From positions 1 through 64,000 of the forward strand of contig JBAZOO010000005.1 in the NCBI GenBank assembly GCA_041648735.1: 64,000 nucleotides of DNA. Reading direction: 5' to 3'. A program made the translations under genes and the position numbers. Positions 41,076 through 52,983 of the stretch are shown here, piece by piece. The notes below the pieces were generated by a model. It worked only from the letters and a program-made list of their open reading frames with translations. It searched no databases and was not told where the DNA came from. Within the stretch, counting starts at the first letter, position 1, and each line of letters opens with the position of its first letter. This stretch comes from JBAZOO01 sp041648735. Lineage in GTDB: Bacteria; Verrucomicrobiota; Lentisphaeria; Oligosphaerales; CAITYL01.

Positions 41076-42584
41076 TCAGAGGGTCACGCCGTCCTTGAAG
41101 ATGGCGATTTCGCGGAAGCCGTTCTCTTCGTTGCGGGTGCGGCGGCCGGAGGCGACGTCGAGGACATAGGCGAAGAAGCGGTTGGCCATGTCGGGCATGG
41201 TCTCGCTGTCGAGCAGCGGTCCGGCGTCGAAGTCGATCCAGCCCAGTTTGCGCTGGGCGAGTTCGCTGGTGGTGGAGACCTTGATGGTCGGGGCGGGGCT
41301 GCCGAGGGGGGTGCCGCGGCCGGTGGTGAAGAGGATCAGGTGGACGCCGGCGGCGGCGAGGGCGGTGACGGCGACGATGTCGTTGCCGGGGCCGTTGAGC
41401 AGGTTCAGCCCCGGGGTGACGATCTGGCCGCCGTATTCGACCACGTCGGTGACGGCGCTGGTGCCGCCTTTCTGGATGCAGCCCAGCGACTTCTCCTCGA
41501 GGGTGGAGATGCCGCCCGCCTTGTTGCCGGGGGAGGGGTTTTCGTAGACGGCCTGCTGGTGGCGGAGGAAATACGCCTTGAAGCCGTTGATCATCGCGAC
41601 GCATTTCTCGAAGATCCCGCGGTGGGTGGCCCGTTCCATGAGCAGGTGTTCGGCGCCGAACATCTCGGGCACTTCGGTGAGCACGGTGGCGCCGCCTTGG
41701 GCGACCAGCAGGTCGCTGAAGGCGCCCAGGAGGGGGTTGCCGGTGAGCCCGGAGAAGGCGTCGGAGGCGCCGCACTTGAGGCCGATGCGCAGTTCGGAGA
41801 CGGGGACGGGTTCGCGGGTGCAGGCGCTGGCATGGTCGAGGAGTTCGCTGACGTAGTGGTTGGCGGTGGTGAACTCGTCGCCCACTTCCTGCATGGTCAT
41901 GAAGCGGTAGCGGTGGGGGTCGAGGTCGCCCAGCACCTGGCGGAAGGAGTCGAGGGTGTTGTTTTCGCAGCCGAGGCTGATGAGGAGGACGCCGCCGGCG
42001 TTGGGATGCTTGGCGAGGCCGGCGAGGATGCGCTGGGTGTTGAGGTGGTCGTCGCCGAGCTGGGAGCAGCCATAGGGATGGGGGAAGCTGAAGATGCCGT
42101 CCACGGCGGGGCGCGGCTCGGCCTTGAGCAACTGCTTCCAGTGCATGGCGACCTTTTCCGCCAGGCCGTTGGCGCAGCCCACCAGCGGGATCAGCCAGAT
42201 TTCGTTGCGCACCCCGACGCTGCCGTCGCTGCGCCGGAAGCCGTTGAAGGATTGTGGCTTGAGCTTGGTGCCGGCTGCCGGGCCCGGGATCAGCTTGGGG
42301 CGGTATTCGTATTCCAGCGGCCCGCTGAGCAGGGTGCGGACATTGTGGACATGCACCCAGTCGCCGGCGGCGACGGGGCGGGTGGCCTGGCCAATGGGAT
42401 GGCCGTATTTGATGATCTGGCCGCCTTCGGGGATGTCCGCGAGGGCGAACTTGTGGCCGGGGGCGATCGCTTCCCGGAGCTGGACGGCATGCCCCCCGAC
42501 CTCCAGCTTGGTTCCAGCGGCCAGCGGCTTGACGGCGACGACGACGTTGTCGCTGGGCTGGATGTGCATGGTAAGGATTTGCAT
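41076..42584 (-). CDS. uxaA: Altronate dehydratase
   Basis: 502 aa, full-length UxaA. It converts D-altronate to 2-keto-3-deoxygluconate and is an iron-dependent enzyme. An N-terminal SAF-type domain (~1-95) is followed by the large catalytic domain with FNGFRRSDGSVGVRNEIWLIPLVGCAN, FPHPYGCSQLGDDH, LGCENN, GLKCGASDAFSG and LFTTGRGTPLGSP blocks. It lies 33 bases downstream of uxaB. Confidence 0.93.
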   Translation of the reverse strand: MQILTMHIQPSDNVVVAVKPLAAGTKLEVGGHAVQLREAIAPGHKFALADIPEGGQIIKYGHPIGQATRPVAAGDWVHVHNVRTLLSGPLEYEYRPKLIPGPAAGTKLKPQSFNGFRRSDGSVGVRNEIWLIPLVGCANGLAEKVAMHWKQLLKAEPRPAVDGIFSFPHPYGCSQLGDDHLNTQRILAGLAKHPNAGGVLLISLGCENNTLDSFRQVLGDLDPHRYRFMTMQEVGDEFTTANHYVSELLDHASACTREPVPVSELRIGLKCGASDAFSGLTGNPLLGAFSDLLVAQGGATVLTEVPEMFGAEHLLMERATHRGIFEKCVAMINGFKAYFLRHQQAVYENPSPGNKAGGISTLEEKSLGCIQKGGTSAVTDVVEYGGQIVTPGLNLLNGPGNDIVAVTALAAAGVHLILFTTGRGTPLGSPAPTIKVSTTSELAQRKLGWIDFDAGPLLDSETMPDMANRFFAYVLDVASGRRTRNEENGFREIAIFKDGVTL

Positions 42585-42617
42585 GGGGATCGCCTCCTTC
42601 GGTGCTCCGGGAGCGGT

Positions 42618-44141
42618 TCAGAGTTCCAGCAGTCGTCGGCTCGCCCTACCCATACCATACTCCAAAAATTCGCAAAGATGAGACGCCACGGCGGCGGTGA
42701 GGCCGGGAAGGGCGTTGAGGTCCTGCCCCCAGAAGGGAATGTGGCCAAGGACGGCCTTGGCCAGGGCGGTGGCGTCGCCGGTGGCGGCCTGGGCGCGCCA
42801 GGCGGTGGTGAAGAAGTCGAGCACGGGCTGGTCGTCGCGGATCGGGTAGGGTTTGCCGTTGCGGAGGCCGCGGAGTTCGCGCTCGCCGGCGGGTTCGCCG
42901 CGGTAGAAGGCGATCAGCGCCGCGAGGGAGAAGGCCAGGCGCGGCGGCAGCCGTTGCCGCGCCGTCAGGAAGTCGGCCAGGGAGGGGAGGACGCGCACCT
43001 TCCATTTGGCGACGGAGTTGAGGCTGATGGCGAGCAGTTCGTGGCGGATGAAGGGGTTGCGGAAGCGTTCGAGGACGGCTTCGGCGTAGGCGGCCTTGTC
43101 GGCGGCGGCCATTTGCAGCCCCGGCAGGATTTCCGCGAACACGGAGTCGCGGACGAGTTTTCCGAAGAGCGGGTCGGCCATCATCTCGCCGACGGTGTCG
43201 AGGCCGGCGAGGAAGGCGGCGAGGACGTTGGCGGTGTGGGCGCCGTTGAGGACGCGGACCTTGCGGGTGCGGTAGGGGGTCAGGTCGTCCGTCCAGACCA
43301 CGTTGAGCCCGGCTTGGTGGAAGGGGAGTTCGGCGGCCAGGCTGGCCGGGCCTTCGATGACCCAGAGGTGGAAGATTTCGCCGGTGTCGAGGAGGGCGTC
43401 CTCATAGCCGAGGGCTGCCGTGATGGCGGCGGCTTCGGTTTTGGGGTAGCCGGGGACGATGCGGTCGACCAGGGTGTTGCAGAAGAGGCAGTGGCGTTCC
43501 ACCCAGGCGCGGAGGTCGGTGGCGGCCCCCCAGGCCTGGAGCTGGCGGCGGACGGCCTCGCGCAGGGTGGCGCCATTTTTCTCGATCAGTTCGCAGGGGA
43601 GGACGACCAGCCCTTTTTCCGGGGCGCCGGCAAAGGCCTGGAAGCGTTCGCGCAGCAGGGCGGCGAGCTTGGCGGGGAAGCTTTCGGGGCAGGCGTCCCG
43701 GGGGGCGGGTTCCGCCTGGTAGGCGATGCCGGCCTCGGTGGTGTTGGAGAAGACGAAGCGCAGGTCGGGGTTGCGTGCCGCGGCGAGGAAGCCAGCCCAG
43801 TCCTCGTAAGGGTTGAGGCCGCCGCGGATGCTGGTGACGAGCCGCCGGCTTTCCACGGTCTGGCCGTCCTGGATTCCGCGCAGCAGCAGGGTGTAGAGGC
43901 CGTCCTGGCCGTTGAGGAGGGGGACGAGCCCCTGGCGGATCGGCTGCACCACCTGGATGGCGCCGGTGAAGAGGCCGCGGCCGTTGAGGATGTCCACCAT
44001 CCAGTCCACGAAGGCGCGGAGGAAATTGCCTTCGCCGAACTGGAGGATCCGGACAGGCGGGGGTGGTTCCAGGGGGGCGCATTCGAGGGTGGCGGGGAGG
44101 GGCGGGTGGGTGGCGAGGAAGTTGCGGGTGAGGCGGGGCAT
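42618..44141 (-). CDS. uxaB: Tagaturonate reductase (altronate oxidoreductase)
   Basis: 507 aa. NADH-dependent mannitol-dehydrogenase superfamily enzyme, tagaturonate to altronate. Family blocks: ILQFGEGNFLRAFVDWMVDILN (dinucleotide-binding strand), NTLVDRIVPGYP, VRVLNGAHTANVLAAFLAGLDTVGEM and FRNPFIRHELLAISLNSVAKWKVRVLP. The start at 44141 gives the normal N-terminus. It is the first gene of the uxaB-uxaA-kdgK operon, with an operator upstream. UxaC and a transporter are not encoded here. Confidence 0.93.
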   Translation of the reverse strand: MPRLTRNFLATHPPLPATLECAPLEPPPPVRILQFGEGNFLRAFVDWMVDILNGRGLFTGAIQVVQPIRQGLVPLLNGQDGLYTLLLRGIQDGQTVESRRLVTSIRGGLNPYEDWAGFLAAARNPDLRFVFSNTTEAGIAYQAEPAPRDACPESFPAKLAALLRERFQAFAGAPEKGLVVLPCELIEKNGATLREAVRRQLQAWGAATDLRAWVERHCLFCNTLVDRIVPGYPKTEAAAITAALGYEDALLDTGEIFHLWVIEGPASLAAELPFHQAGLNVVWTDDLTPYRTRKVRVLNGAHTANVLAAFLAGLDTVGEMMADPLFGKLVRDSVFAEILPGLQMAAADKAAYAEAVLERFRNPFIRHELLAISLNSVAKWKVRVLPSLADFLTARQRLPPRLAFSLAALIAFYRGEPAGERELRGLRNGKPYPIRDDQPVLDFFTTAWRAQAATGDATALAKAVLGHIPFWGQDLNALPGLTAAVASHLCEFLEYGMGRASRRLLEL

Positions 44142-44185
44142 GGTTGTGGGTTCCGGGGTTGCCGCGGTGGTGGTGGCGGCCTTGG

Positions 44186-44199
44186 CTGCAACGTTGCAG
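44186..44199. promoter_or_regulatory. LacI-type palindromic operator before uxaB
   Basis: CTGCAACGTTGCAG is a perfect 14-bp palindrome with the central CG typical of LacI/GalR-family sites. It begins 4 bases downstream of the -10 hexamer of the uxaB promoter. Confidence 0.65.
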
Positions 44200-44202
44200 T
44201 CA

Positions 44203-44230
44203 AATGTAGCGCCGGCCCCCGCCCTTGCAA
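44203..44230 (-). promoter_or_regulatory. uxaB-uxaA-kdgK promoter
   Basis: On the minus strand, TTGCAA (44225-44230), a 16-bp spacer and TACATT (44203-44208). The palindromic operator covers the expected transcription start, which fits repression. Confidence 0.6.
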
Positions 44231-44321
44231 CCGGCCAAGCCATCTCCGTCCGCACCGGCAAAAATGTCTGTGCCACGGTTCAGGCGGGCCGCCCGTCGCC
44301 ACCGGCAACGCCCGTCGCCAG

Positions 44322-45890
<1,569 letters not shown>

Positions 45891-45983
45891 CGGCGGTTTT
45901 GGGGTCGGCGGACCGGAAGGGGGACTCAGGGGGCGGAGACGGCACTGGCCGCGCCGCCGGCGGGCGGCGGCGCGGGGCGGTGG

Positions 45984-47210
45984 TCAGTAGAGGTAGAGCG
46001 GGTGGGAGTCGGGGTTCTTGCCGAAGAGGGTGACGTCGTCGACCTTCTGGATCTTCGGGCCGCGCAGCAGGGCGTAGAGGCAGCGTTCGAGGCCGAGGCC
46101 GCCGCCGAAGGTGGAGGGGAAGAGGGGCTTGCCCGCCGCGTCGAGCATGGCGACGGCGGTGAGGAACGGCCCGTACCCGTCCAGCTCTTCGAGGTTGAGG
46201 ATTTCGCCGTCCTTCATTTCCGGGCGGATCTTGAGGATGCGGTTGTCGAGCAGGCGTTCGACGATCGGCTCGTAGAGCCATTCGCGGATGGCGCCGGAGA
46301 GGACTTCCCAGGCGGGCCCGCTGCTGCCGTCCAGCAGCTTGCTCTTGGCGCAGAGGTCGTAGTTGTAGATTTCGGCGGAGGCGAAGTCGGCGATGGGGCG
46401 CTTCGAGCCGTCCTCGTTGAGGTAGGGGTAGATGAGGTCGTAGTTTTCCCGCATCAGGCCGACGATCCAGAAGAACTGGCCGGCGACGGTTTCGCCGATG
46501 GGCTTCTCGAAGGCGTGGGTGCCGGTCTTCTTGATGGCCTCGTCCCGGCGGATGCGCGGGAAGGGGGAGGTGGGGACTTCGAGGGTGACGCCGAGGGCCT
46601 TGAGGCTGTCGCCGTTTTTCGCCACCACGGCCTGGCAGCCGGCGATGATCATCCCCTCGAAGAAGGCCAGCGCCTTGTCCAGGTCGGCCTGGAGCAGTTC
46701 CGTGACCATCGGCTTCTGGTGGTAGTATTCCTCGAGGTTGACGAAGCGGTCGCGGCGCAGCTCGACGTCGAGCTGGGAGAAGTCGATCAGGTACTTGCTG
46801 CGCTGCCGGCCGTCGGGGCTTTCCAGTTCCAGGCGGATGTTGGGGGAGTCCACGAAGATCCCCTTGAGCCGTGGGTTGAAGCAGGCGAGGAACTTGGAAT
46901 AGATCATCGAGTGGGTGGTCTTGTAGGGGTGCCCCTTGTAGCCGATGGTCGGCACATGCTCGATGTCATGGGCCAGCGGGTCGGTGACCGGGCTGAGCGA
47001 GACGCGTTCGAGGTTGAGCAGCCCCTGGTCGATGAGGTATTGGAGCATGGCGCTGACAAAGCTGGTGCGGATCGCCATCACCTGGTAGATGGTCTCGCCG
47101 CACCACTTGTTGACGTAGTGCTCGCGGGCAAAGCCGGAGAAGGAGGAGCCGTCCTCGGTCAGGGCGGCCTGGAAGTTGGCCAGGCTTTCGCCGATGCTGT
47201 CAATGGACAT
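45984..47210 (-). CDS. AsnRS-like asparagine synthetase (class II aaRS core without anticodon domain)
   Basis: 408 aa. The class II synthetase core is evident: motif 2-like HDIEHVPTIGYKGHPYKTTHSMIYSKFLA and motif 3 PSTFGGGLGLERCLYALLRG. The ~90-residue OB-fold anticodon domain of true AsnRS is missing; instead there is a short helical N-terminus. The known analogue is the archaeal AS-AR enzyme, an AsnRS paralogue that makes asparagine from aspartate and ammonia. Location between glutamine synthetase III and a NifA-like regulator supports this role. AGGA precedes the ATG at 47210. Confidence 0.78.
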   Translation of the reverse strand: MSIDSIGESLANFQAALTEDGSSFSGFAREHYVNKWCGETIYQVMAIRTSFVSAMLQYLIDQGLLNLERVSLSPVTDPLAHDIEHVPTIGYKGHPYKTTHSMIYSKFLACFNPRLKGIFVDSPNIRLELESPDGRQRSKYLIDFSQLDVELRRDRFVNLEEYYHQKPMVTELLQADLDKALAFFEGMIIAGCQAVVAKNGDSLKALGVTLEVPTSPFPRIRRDEAIKKTGTHAFEKPIGETVAGQFFWIVGLMRENYDLIYPYLNEDGSKRPIADFASAEIYNYDLCAKSKLLDGSSGPAWEVLSGAIREWLYEPIVERLLDNRILKIRPEMKDGEILNLEELDGYGPFLTAVAMLDAAGKPLFPSTFGGGLGLERCLYALLRGPKIQKVDDVTLFGKNPDSHPLYLY

Positions 47211-47232
47211 GGCAGGAGTCCTTTCAGTTGGG

Positions 47233-47268
47233 AAGGGTGGCCCGGGGCGGTTGCCCGCCCCCGGGGGG
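47233..47268 (-). terminator. GC-rich hairpin between glnN and the asparagine synthetase gene
   Basis: An imperfect stem, CCCGGGGCGG with CCGCCCCCGGG, lies in the 74-bp gap. There is no clear T run; it may be an attenuator or mRNA-processing element rather than a true terminator. Confidence 0.4.
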
Positions 47269-47284
47269 GAGTCGGGGAAGCTGG

Positions 47285-49462
47285 TTACTTGATGAAGAGC
47301 ATTTCCTGGTAGGTCGGGAGCGGCCAGATCTCGTCGGCCACCACCCCTTCCAGGGCGTCCGCGGCCGTGCGGAGTTCGCACATCGCGGGGACGACGTGGT
47401 CGCGCATGTACTTGGCGTGTTTCAGGGTGTTGCCATCCCCTTCGTGGGCCATGGCCGTGTCGAGCTTGGCGATGGCGGCCTGGAGCTGGGCGGCGAGGTC
47501 GCAGACCTGGTCGAGGATGGTGGTGCAGGGCTTCTTCCCCAGCTCCTTGAGGGCCAGGGCGGTGCTGGCGAGCTTCTGCTGGTAGTCGAGGGCGGCGGGG
47601 AAGATCATCGTCCGCGCCATCTCGGCCATCAGCCGGGCCTCGATGGCGATGTCCTTGACGTAGCGTTCGAGGTAGATCTCGCAGCGGCTCTCGAACTCGC
47701 GGCGGCTGAGGACGTTGTACTTCTCGAAGACCGCGGCGTGCGCCTCATTCTTGGCCATTGCCTCCCAGGCGTCCACCGTCGTCTTGAGGTTGGGCAGGCC
47801 GCGGCGGGCCGCCTCCTGGTGCCAGGCCGCGGAGTAGTTGTCGCCATTGAAGATGACCCGGCCGTGCTCCTGGATGATCGCCGCGATCACTTTCTGGACG
47901 GAGTGGTTCAGCTTCGCGGGGTCGCCGCCGGTGAGCTTTTCGATCTCGCTGGCCACGTAGTCCAACGACTCGGCGACGATGGTGTTGAGGATCATCTGTG
48001 GCCCGGCGATGGACTGGCTGGCGCCGACGGCGCGGAACTCGAAGCGGTTGCCGGTGAAGGCGAAGGGGCTGGTGCGGTTGCGGTCGCCCGGATCCTTGGG
48101 GAAGGTCGGCAGGGTGTCGACGCCGACGTTGAGGGTGCCCTTGGCCTTTGAGCTTTTGGCGCCGCCCTGGGCGATCTGCATGAAGACGTCGTTCAGCAGG
48201 TCGCCGAGGAAGATGGAGATGATCGCCGGCGGCGCCTCGTTGGCGCCGAGGCGGTGGTCGTTGCCGGCGTGGGCGACGGAGGCGCGGAGCATGACCGCGT
48301 ACTTGTCCACGGCGCGGATGACGGCGGCGCAGACGATCAGGAACTGCATGTTCTCGTGGGGCGTCTCGCCGGGGTTGAGCAGGTTGCCGAGGGTGCAGCT
48401 CATGGACCAGTTGAGGTGCTTGCCCGAGCCGTTGACGCCGGCGAACGGCTTTTCGTGGAGCAGGCAGGCCATGCCGTACTTCTGGGCGACGCGGGTGAGC
48501 ACGGTCATCACCAAATACTGGTGGTCGGTCGCCAGGTTGGCGGTCTCGAACACCGGGGCGATCTCATACTGGGCCGGGGCCACCTCGTTGTGGCGGGTCT
48601 TGACCGGGACGCCGAGCTTGTAGAGCTCCCGCTCGCCTTCGAGCATGCAGGCGAGGACGCGTTCGGGGATGGCGCCGAAGTACTGGTCTTCCAGCTCCTG
48701 CCCCTTGGGCGGCTTGGCGCCGAACAGGGTGCGGCCGGCGTTGAGCAGGTCGGGGCGGGCGAAGTAGAAGTTGCGGTCGATCAGGAAGTACTCCTGCTCG
48801 GGGCCGGCGGTGGCCTTGACCAGGCCGGGGTTGCCGTTGCCGAGGATCTTGAGCAGCCGCTGGGCCTGGATGTTGAGCGCCTGGATCGAGCGCAGCAGCG
48901 GCACCTTCTTGTCCAGCGCCTCGCCGGTGTAGGAGCAGAAGGCGGTGGGGATGCAGAGGGTGGTGCCGTTGGGGTTTTCGAGGATGTAGGCGGGGCTGGT
49001 GACGTCCCAGGCGGTGTAGCCGCGGGCCTCGAAGGTGGCGCGCAGGCCGCCGGAGGGGAAGCTGGAGGCGTCGGGCTCGCCTTGGATGAGCTGCTTGCCG
49101 GAGAACTCGGCGATCACGCCGTCGCGCCCGTCCGGTTCGAGGAAGCTGTCATGCTTCTCGGCGGTGAGCCCGGTCAGGGGGTAGAAGACGTGGGCGTAGT
49201 GGGTGGCGCCCTTGTCGATCGCCCAGTCGCGCATGGCGACGGCGACGGCGTCGGCCACCGAGAGGTCGAGCTTCACCCCTTCGTCAATGGTCAGGCGCAG
49301 GGCCTTGTAGACCCCCTTGGGCAGCCGTTCGTGCATGGCGGTGTCATTGAAGACGTTCTCCCCGAAGAGGTCTTTGGACGGGGTTTTGGAGAAGTCGAGG
49401 GGCGCCTCCAGCGGCTTGTAGTTGGTCACCGCCTTGATGGCATTCTGTCGGGCGAGGTTCAT
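47285..49462 (-). CDS. glnN: Glutamine synthetase type III
   Basis: 725 aa, the large GSIII form found in Bacteroidota, cyanobacteria and PVC bacteria. It makes glutamine from glutamate, ATP and ammonia. Blocks: GYTAWDVTSPAYILENPNGTTLCIPTAFCSYTGEALDKK, GPEQEYFLIDRNFYF, KTRHNEVAPAQYEIAPVFE, FAGVNGSGKHLNWS and NRTSPFAFTGNRFEFRAVG. The start at 49462 follows AGGAGA. It is the first gene of the nitrogen module and has a sigma54-type promoter with spaced upstream sites. Confidence 0.95.
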   Translation of the reverse strand: MNLARQNAIKAVTNYKPLEAPLDFSKTPSKDLFGENVFNDTAMHERLPKGVYKALRLTIDEGVKLDLSVADAVAVAMRDWAIDKGATHYAHVFYPLTGLTAEKHDSFLEPDGRDGVIAEFSGKQLIQGEPDASSFPSGGLRATFEARGYTAWDVTSPAYILENPNGTTLCIPTAFCSYTGEALDKKVPLLRSIQALNIQAQRLLKILGNGNPGLVKATAGPEQEYFLIDRNFYFARPDLLNAGRTLFGAKPPKGQELEDQYFGAIPERVLACMLEGERELYKLGVPVKTRHNEVAPAQYEIAPVFETANLATDHQYLVMTVLTRVAQKYGMACLLHEKPFAGVNGSGKHLNWSMSCTLGNLLNPGETPHENMQFLIVCAAVIRAVDKYAVMLRASVAHAGNDHRLGANEAPPAIISIFLGDLLNDVFMQIAQGGAKSSKAKGTLNVGVDTLPTFPKDPGDRNRTSPFAFTGNRFEFRAVGASQSIAGPQMILNTIVAESLDYVASEIEKLTGGDPAKLNHSVQKVIAAIIQEHGRVIFNGDNYSAAWHQEAARRGLPNLKTTVDAWEAMAKNEAHAAVFEKYNVLSRREFESRCEIYLERYVKDIAIEARLMAEMARTMIFPAALDYQQKLASTALALKELGKKPCTTILDQVCDLAAQLQAAIAKLDTAMAHEGDGNTLKHAKYMRDHVVPAMCELRTAADALEGVVADEIWPLPTYQEMLFIK

Positions 49463-49532
49463 TGCCGGGTCTCCTGAGTTCGCTGACGGGTGCGGGTTGC
49501 GGGCAACCTTGCGGGGTTGGTGGCCAAGGATT

Positions 49533-49550
49533 GAGCAACGCCCCGGCCAA
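49533..49550 (-). promoter_or_regulatory. Candidate sigma54 promoter of glnN
   Basis: On the minus strand, TTGGCCGGGGCGTTGCTC: GG and GC are exactly 10 bp apart, as required for -24/-12 elements (consensus TGGCACG-N4-TTGCW). It is 71 bp upstream of the start codon. Confidence 0.6.
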
Positions 49551-49597
49551 AATTGTCGCTGGCTGGCCAAATCATTGCAATCGAGTACGATCTGTGG

Positions 49598-49662
49598 TGA
49601 CAACCGCGCGCCGCCGGATTTGGGAAGTGACAGGACTGTATATCGCCATTGGCGGAATGACA
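49598..49662 (-). promoter_or_regulatory. Three TGTCA sites at 30-bp spacing upstream of glnN
   Basis: On the minus strand TGTCA occurs at 49658-49662, 49628-49632 and 49598-49602, in contexts TTTGTCATTCC, CCTGTCACTTC and GTTGTCACCAC. Spacing is exactly 30 bp twice. They lie roughly 75-140 bp upstream of the predicted start of transcription, where sigma54 activators bind. Confidence 0.5.
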
Positions 49663-49668
49663 AATCCG

Positions 49669-51924
<2,256 letters not shown>

Positions 51925-52168
51925 CCGGTCTCCGCTCGTGGCGCGTGGGGAGTGGCGGGACAATGTAGCCCGGTTTGCGGACTCCGCATTGGCGAAGAAC
52001 CTGGATGGATAGGGTTGCAAGCCGCGGCTGCAACGGTACAGTTTTGGGGTGCCCGCCAGCGCGCGGGGCCGCCGGCCGCATTCCCATTCGGCACCCGGCA
52101 ATCGAAAATCGGCATTCGGAGTTCAGCGTCACCCCCGGCACGGGGCCGGGAAAACGGAGGGCACGGGC

Positions 52169-52942
52169 ATGATCATCGGCATTTGCGGCGAGCCGGCACG
52201 GAGCGGCCTCTTCGCCGCCATGGGATTCCAGTTCCTGGAAGTGAACATCCAGGAGATGCTGGTGCCACTGGCGCCCGAGGCGGAGTTCGCGCCGAAGCTG
52301 GCGGAATTGCGGAGTTCGCGCCTGCCGGTCAAGGCCGCCAACTGCTTCTTTCCCGCCGGCCTCAAGCTCACCGGGCCCGCAGTTGATCCCGGGCGGCTCC
52401 TGGCCTATGCGGCGACCGCCTGCGAGCGGGCCGGGCGGGCCGGCATCGAGACGCTGGTCCTCGGCTCCGGCGGCGCCCGCCAGATCCCCGAGGGGTTCCC
52501 GCGGGAAGCGGCCGGGGAGCAGCTCCTGGCATTTGCCAAGAGCCTCGGCCCGGTGGCGGCCAAGGCCGGAGTGACGGTCGTCCTGGAACCGCTCAACAGC
52601 AAGGAATGCAACGTGTTCAACACGGTGCCGGAATGCGCGGCCTTCGTCCGCCAAGTCAACCATCCCGCCATCCGCCTGCTGGTGGACGCCTACCACTGGT
52701 GCCAGGAAGGGGAGGGCGCGGCGGATTTGTTGGCGGCCGCGCCGCTCCTCGCCCATGCCCACCTCGCCTCCTGCCCCAACCGCCGCGGCCCCGGCGAGGA
52801 GGCGTGCGACTATTCCGCCTTCTTCCAGGCGCTCCAGGCCGGCGGCTATGCGGGCCGGCTCGCGGTGGAGGCCATCTGGCTCGACCTCGAGCGCAATGGC
52901 GCCGCCGCCGTCCGCCTCCTCGAACGCCTCCTGGCGGCCTGA
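52169..52942 (+). CDS. Sugar phosphate isomerase/epimerase (AP endonuclease 2-type TIM barrel)
   Basis: 257 aa. TIM-barrel family with metal ligands at the expected strand ends: VVLEPLNSKECNVFNT, LLVDAYHWCQEGEG, HAHLASCPNR and LAVEAIWLD. It may isomerise a sugar or hydroxypyruvate; the substrate is not readable. CGGAGG lies 8 bases before the start. The 3' 456 bp are duplicated at 57421, where the N-terminal half is missing. Confidence 0.82.
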   Translation: MIIGICGEPARSGLFAAMGFQFLEVNIQEMLVPLAPEAEFAPKLAELRSSRLPVKAANCFFPAGLKLTGPAVDPGRLLAYAATACERAGRAGIETLVLGSGGARQIPEGFPREAAGEQLLAFAKSLGPVAAKAGVTVVLEPLNSKECNVFNTVPECAAFVRQVNHPAIRLLVDAYHWCQEGEGAADLLAAAPLLAHAHLASCPNRRGPGEEACDYSAFFQALQAGGYAGRLAVEAIWLDLERNGAAAVRLLERLLAA

Positions 52943-52983
52943 TCCCAATTCAACTTCCGTGAAGGCAAACGGCCGGGGCCGGC

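Noticed and set aside
44262..44285. A second sigma54-like promoter, TGGCAC...TTTTTGCC, before uxaB
   Set aside because: GG and GC are 13 bp apart instead of the required 10, and a standard -35/-10 promoter with operator explains the region better.
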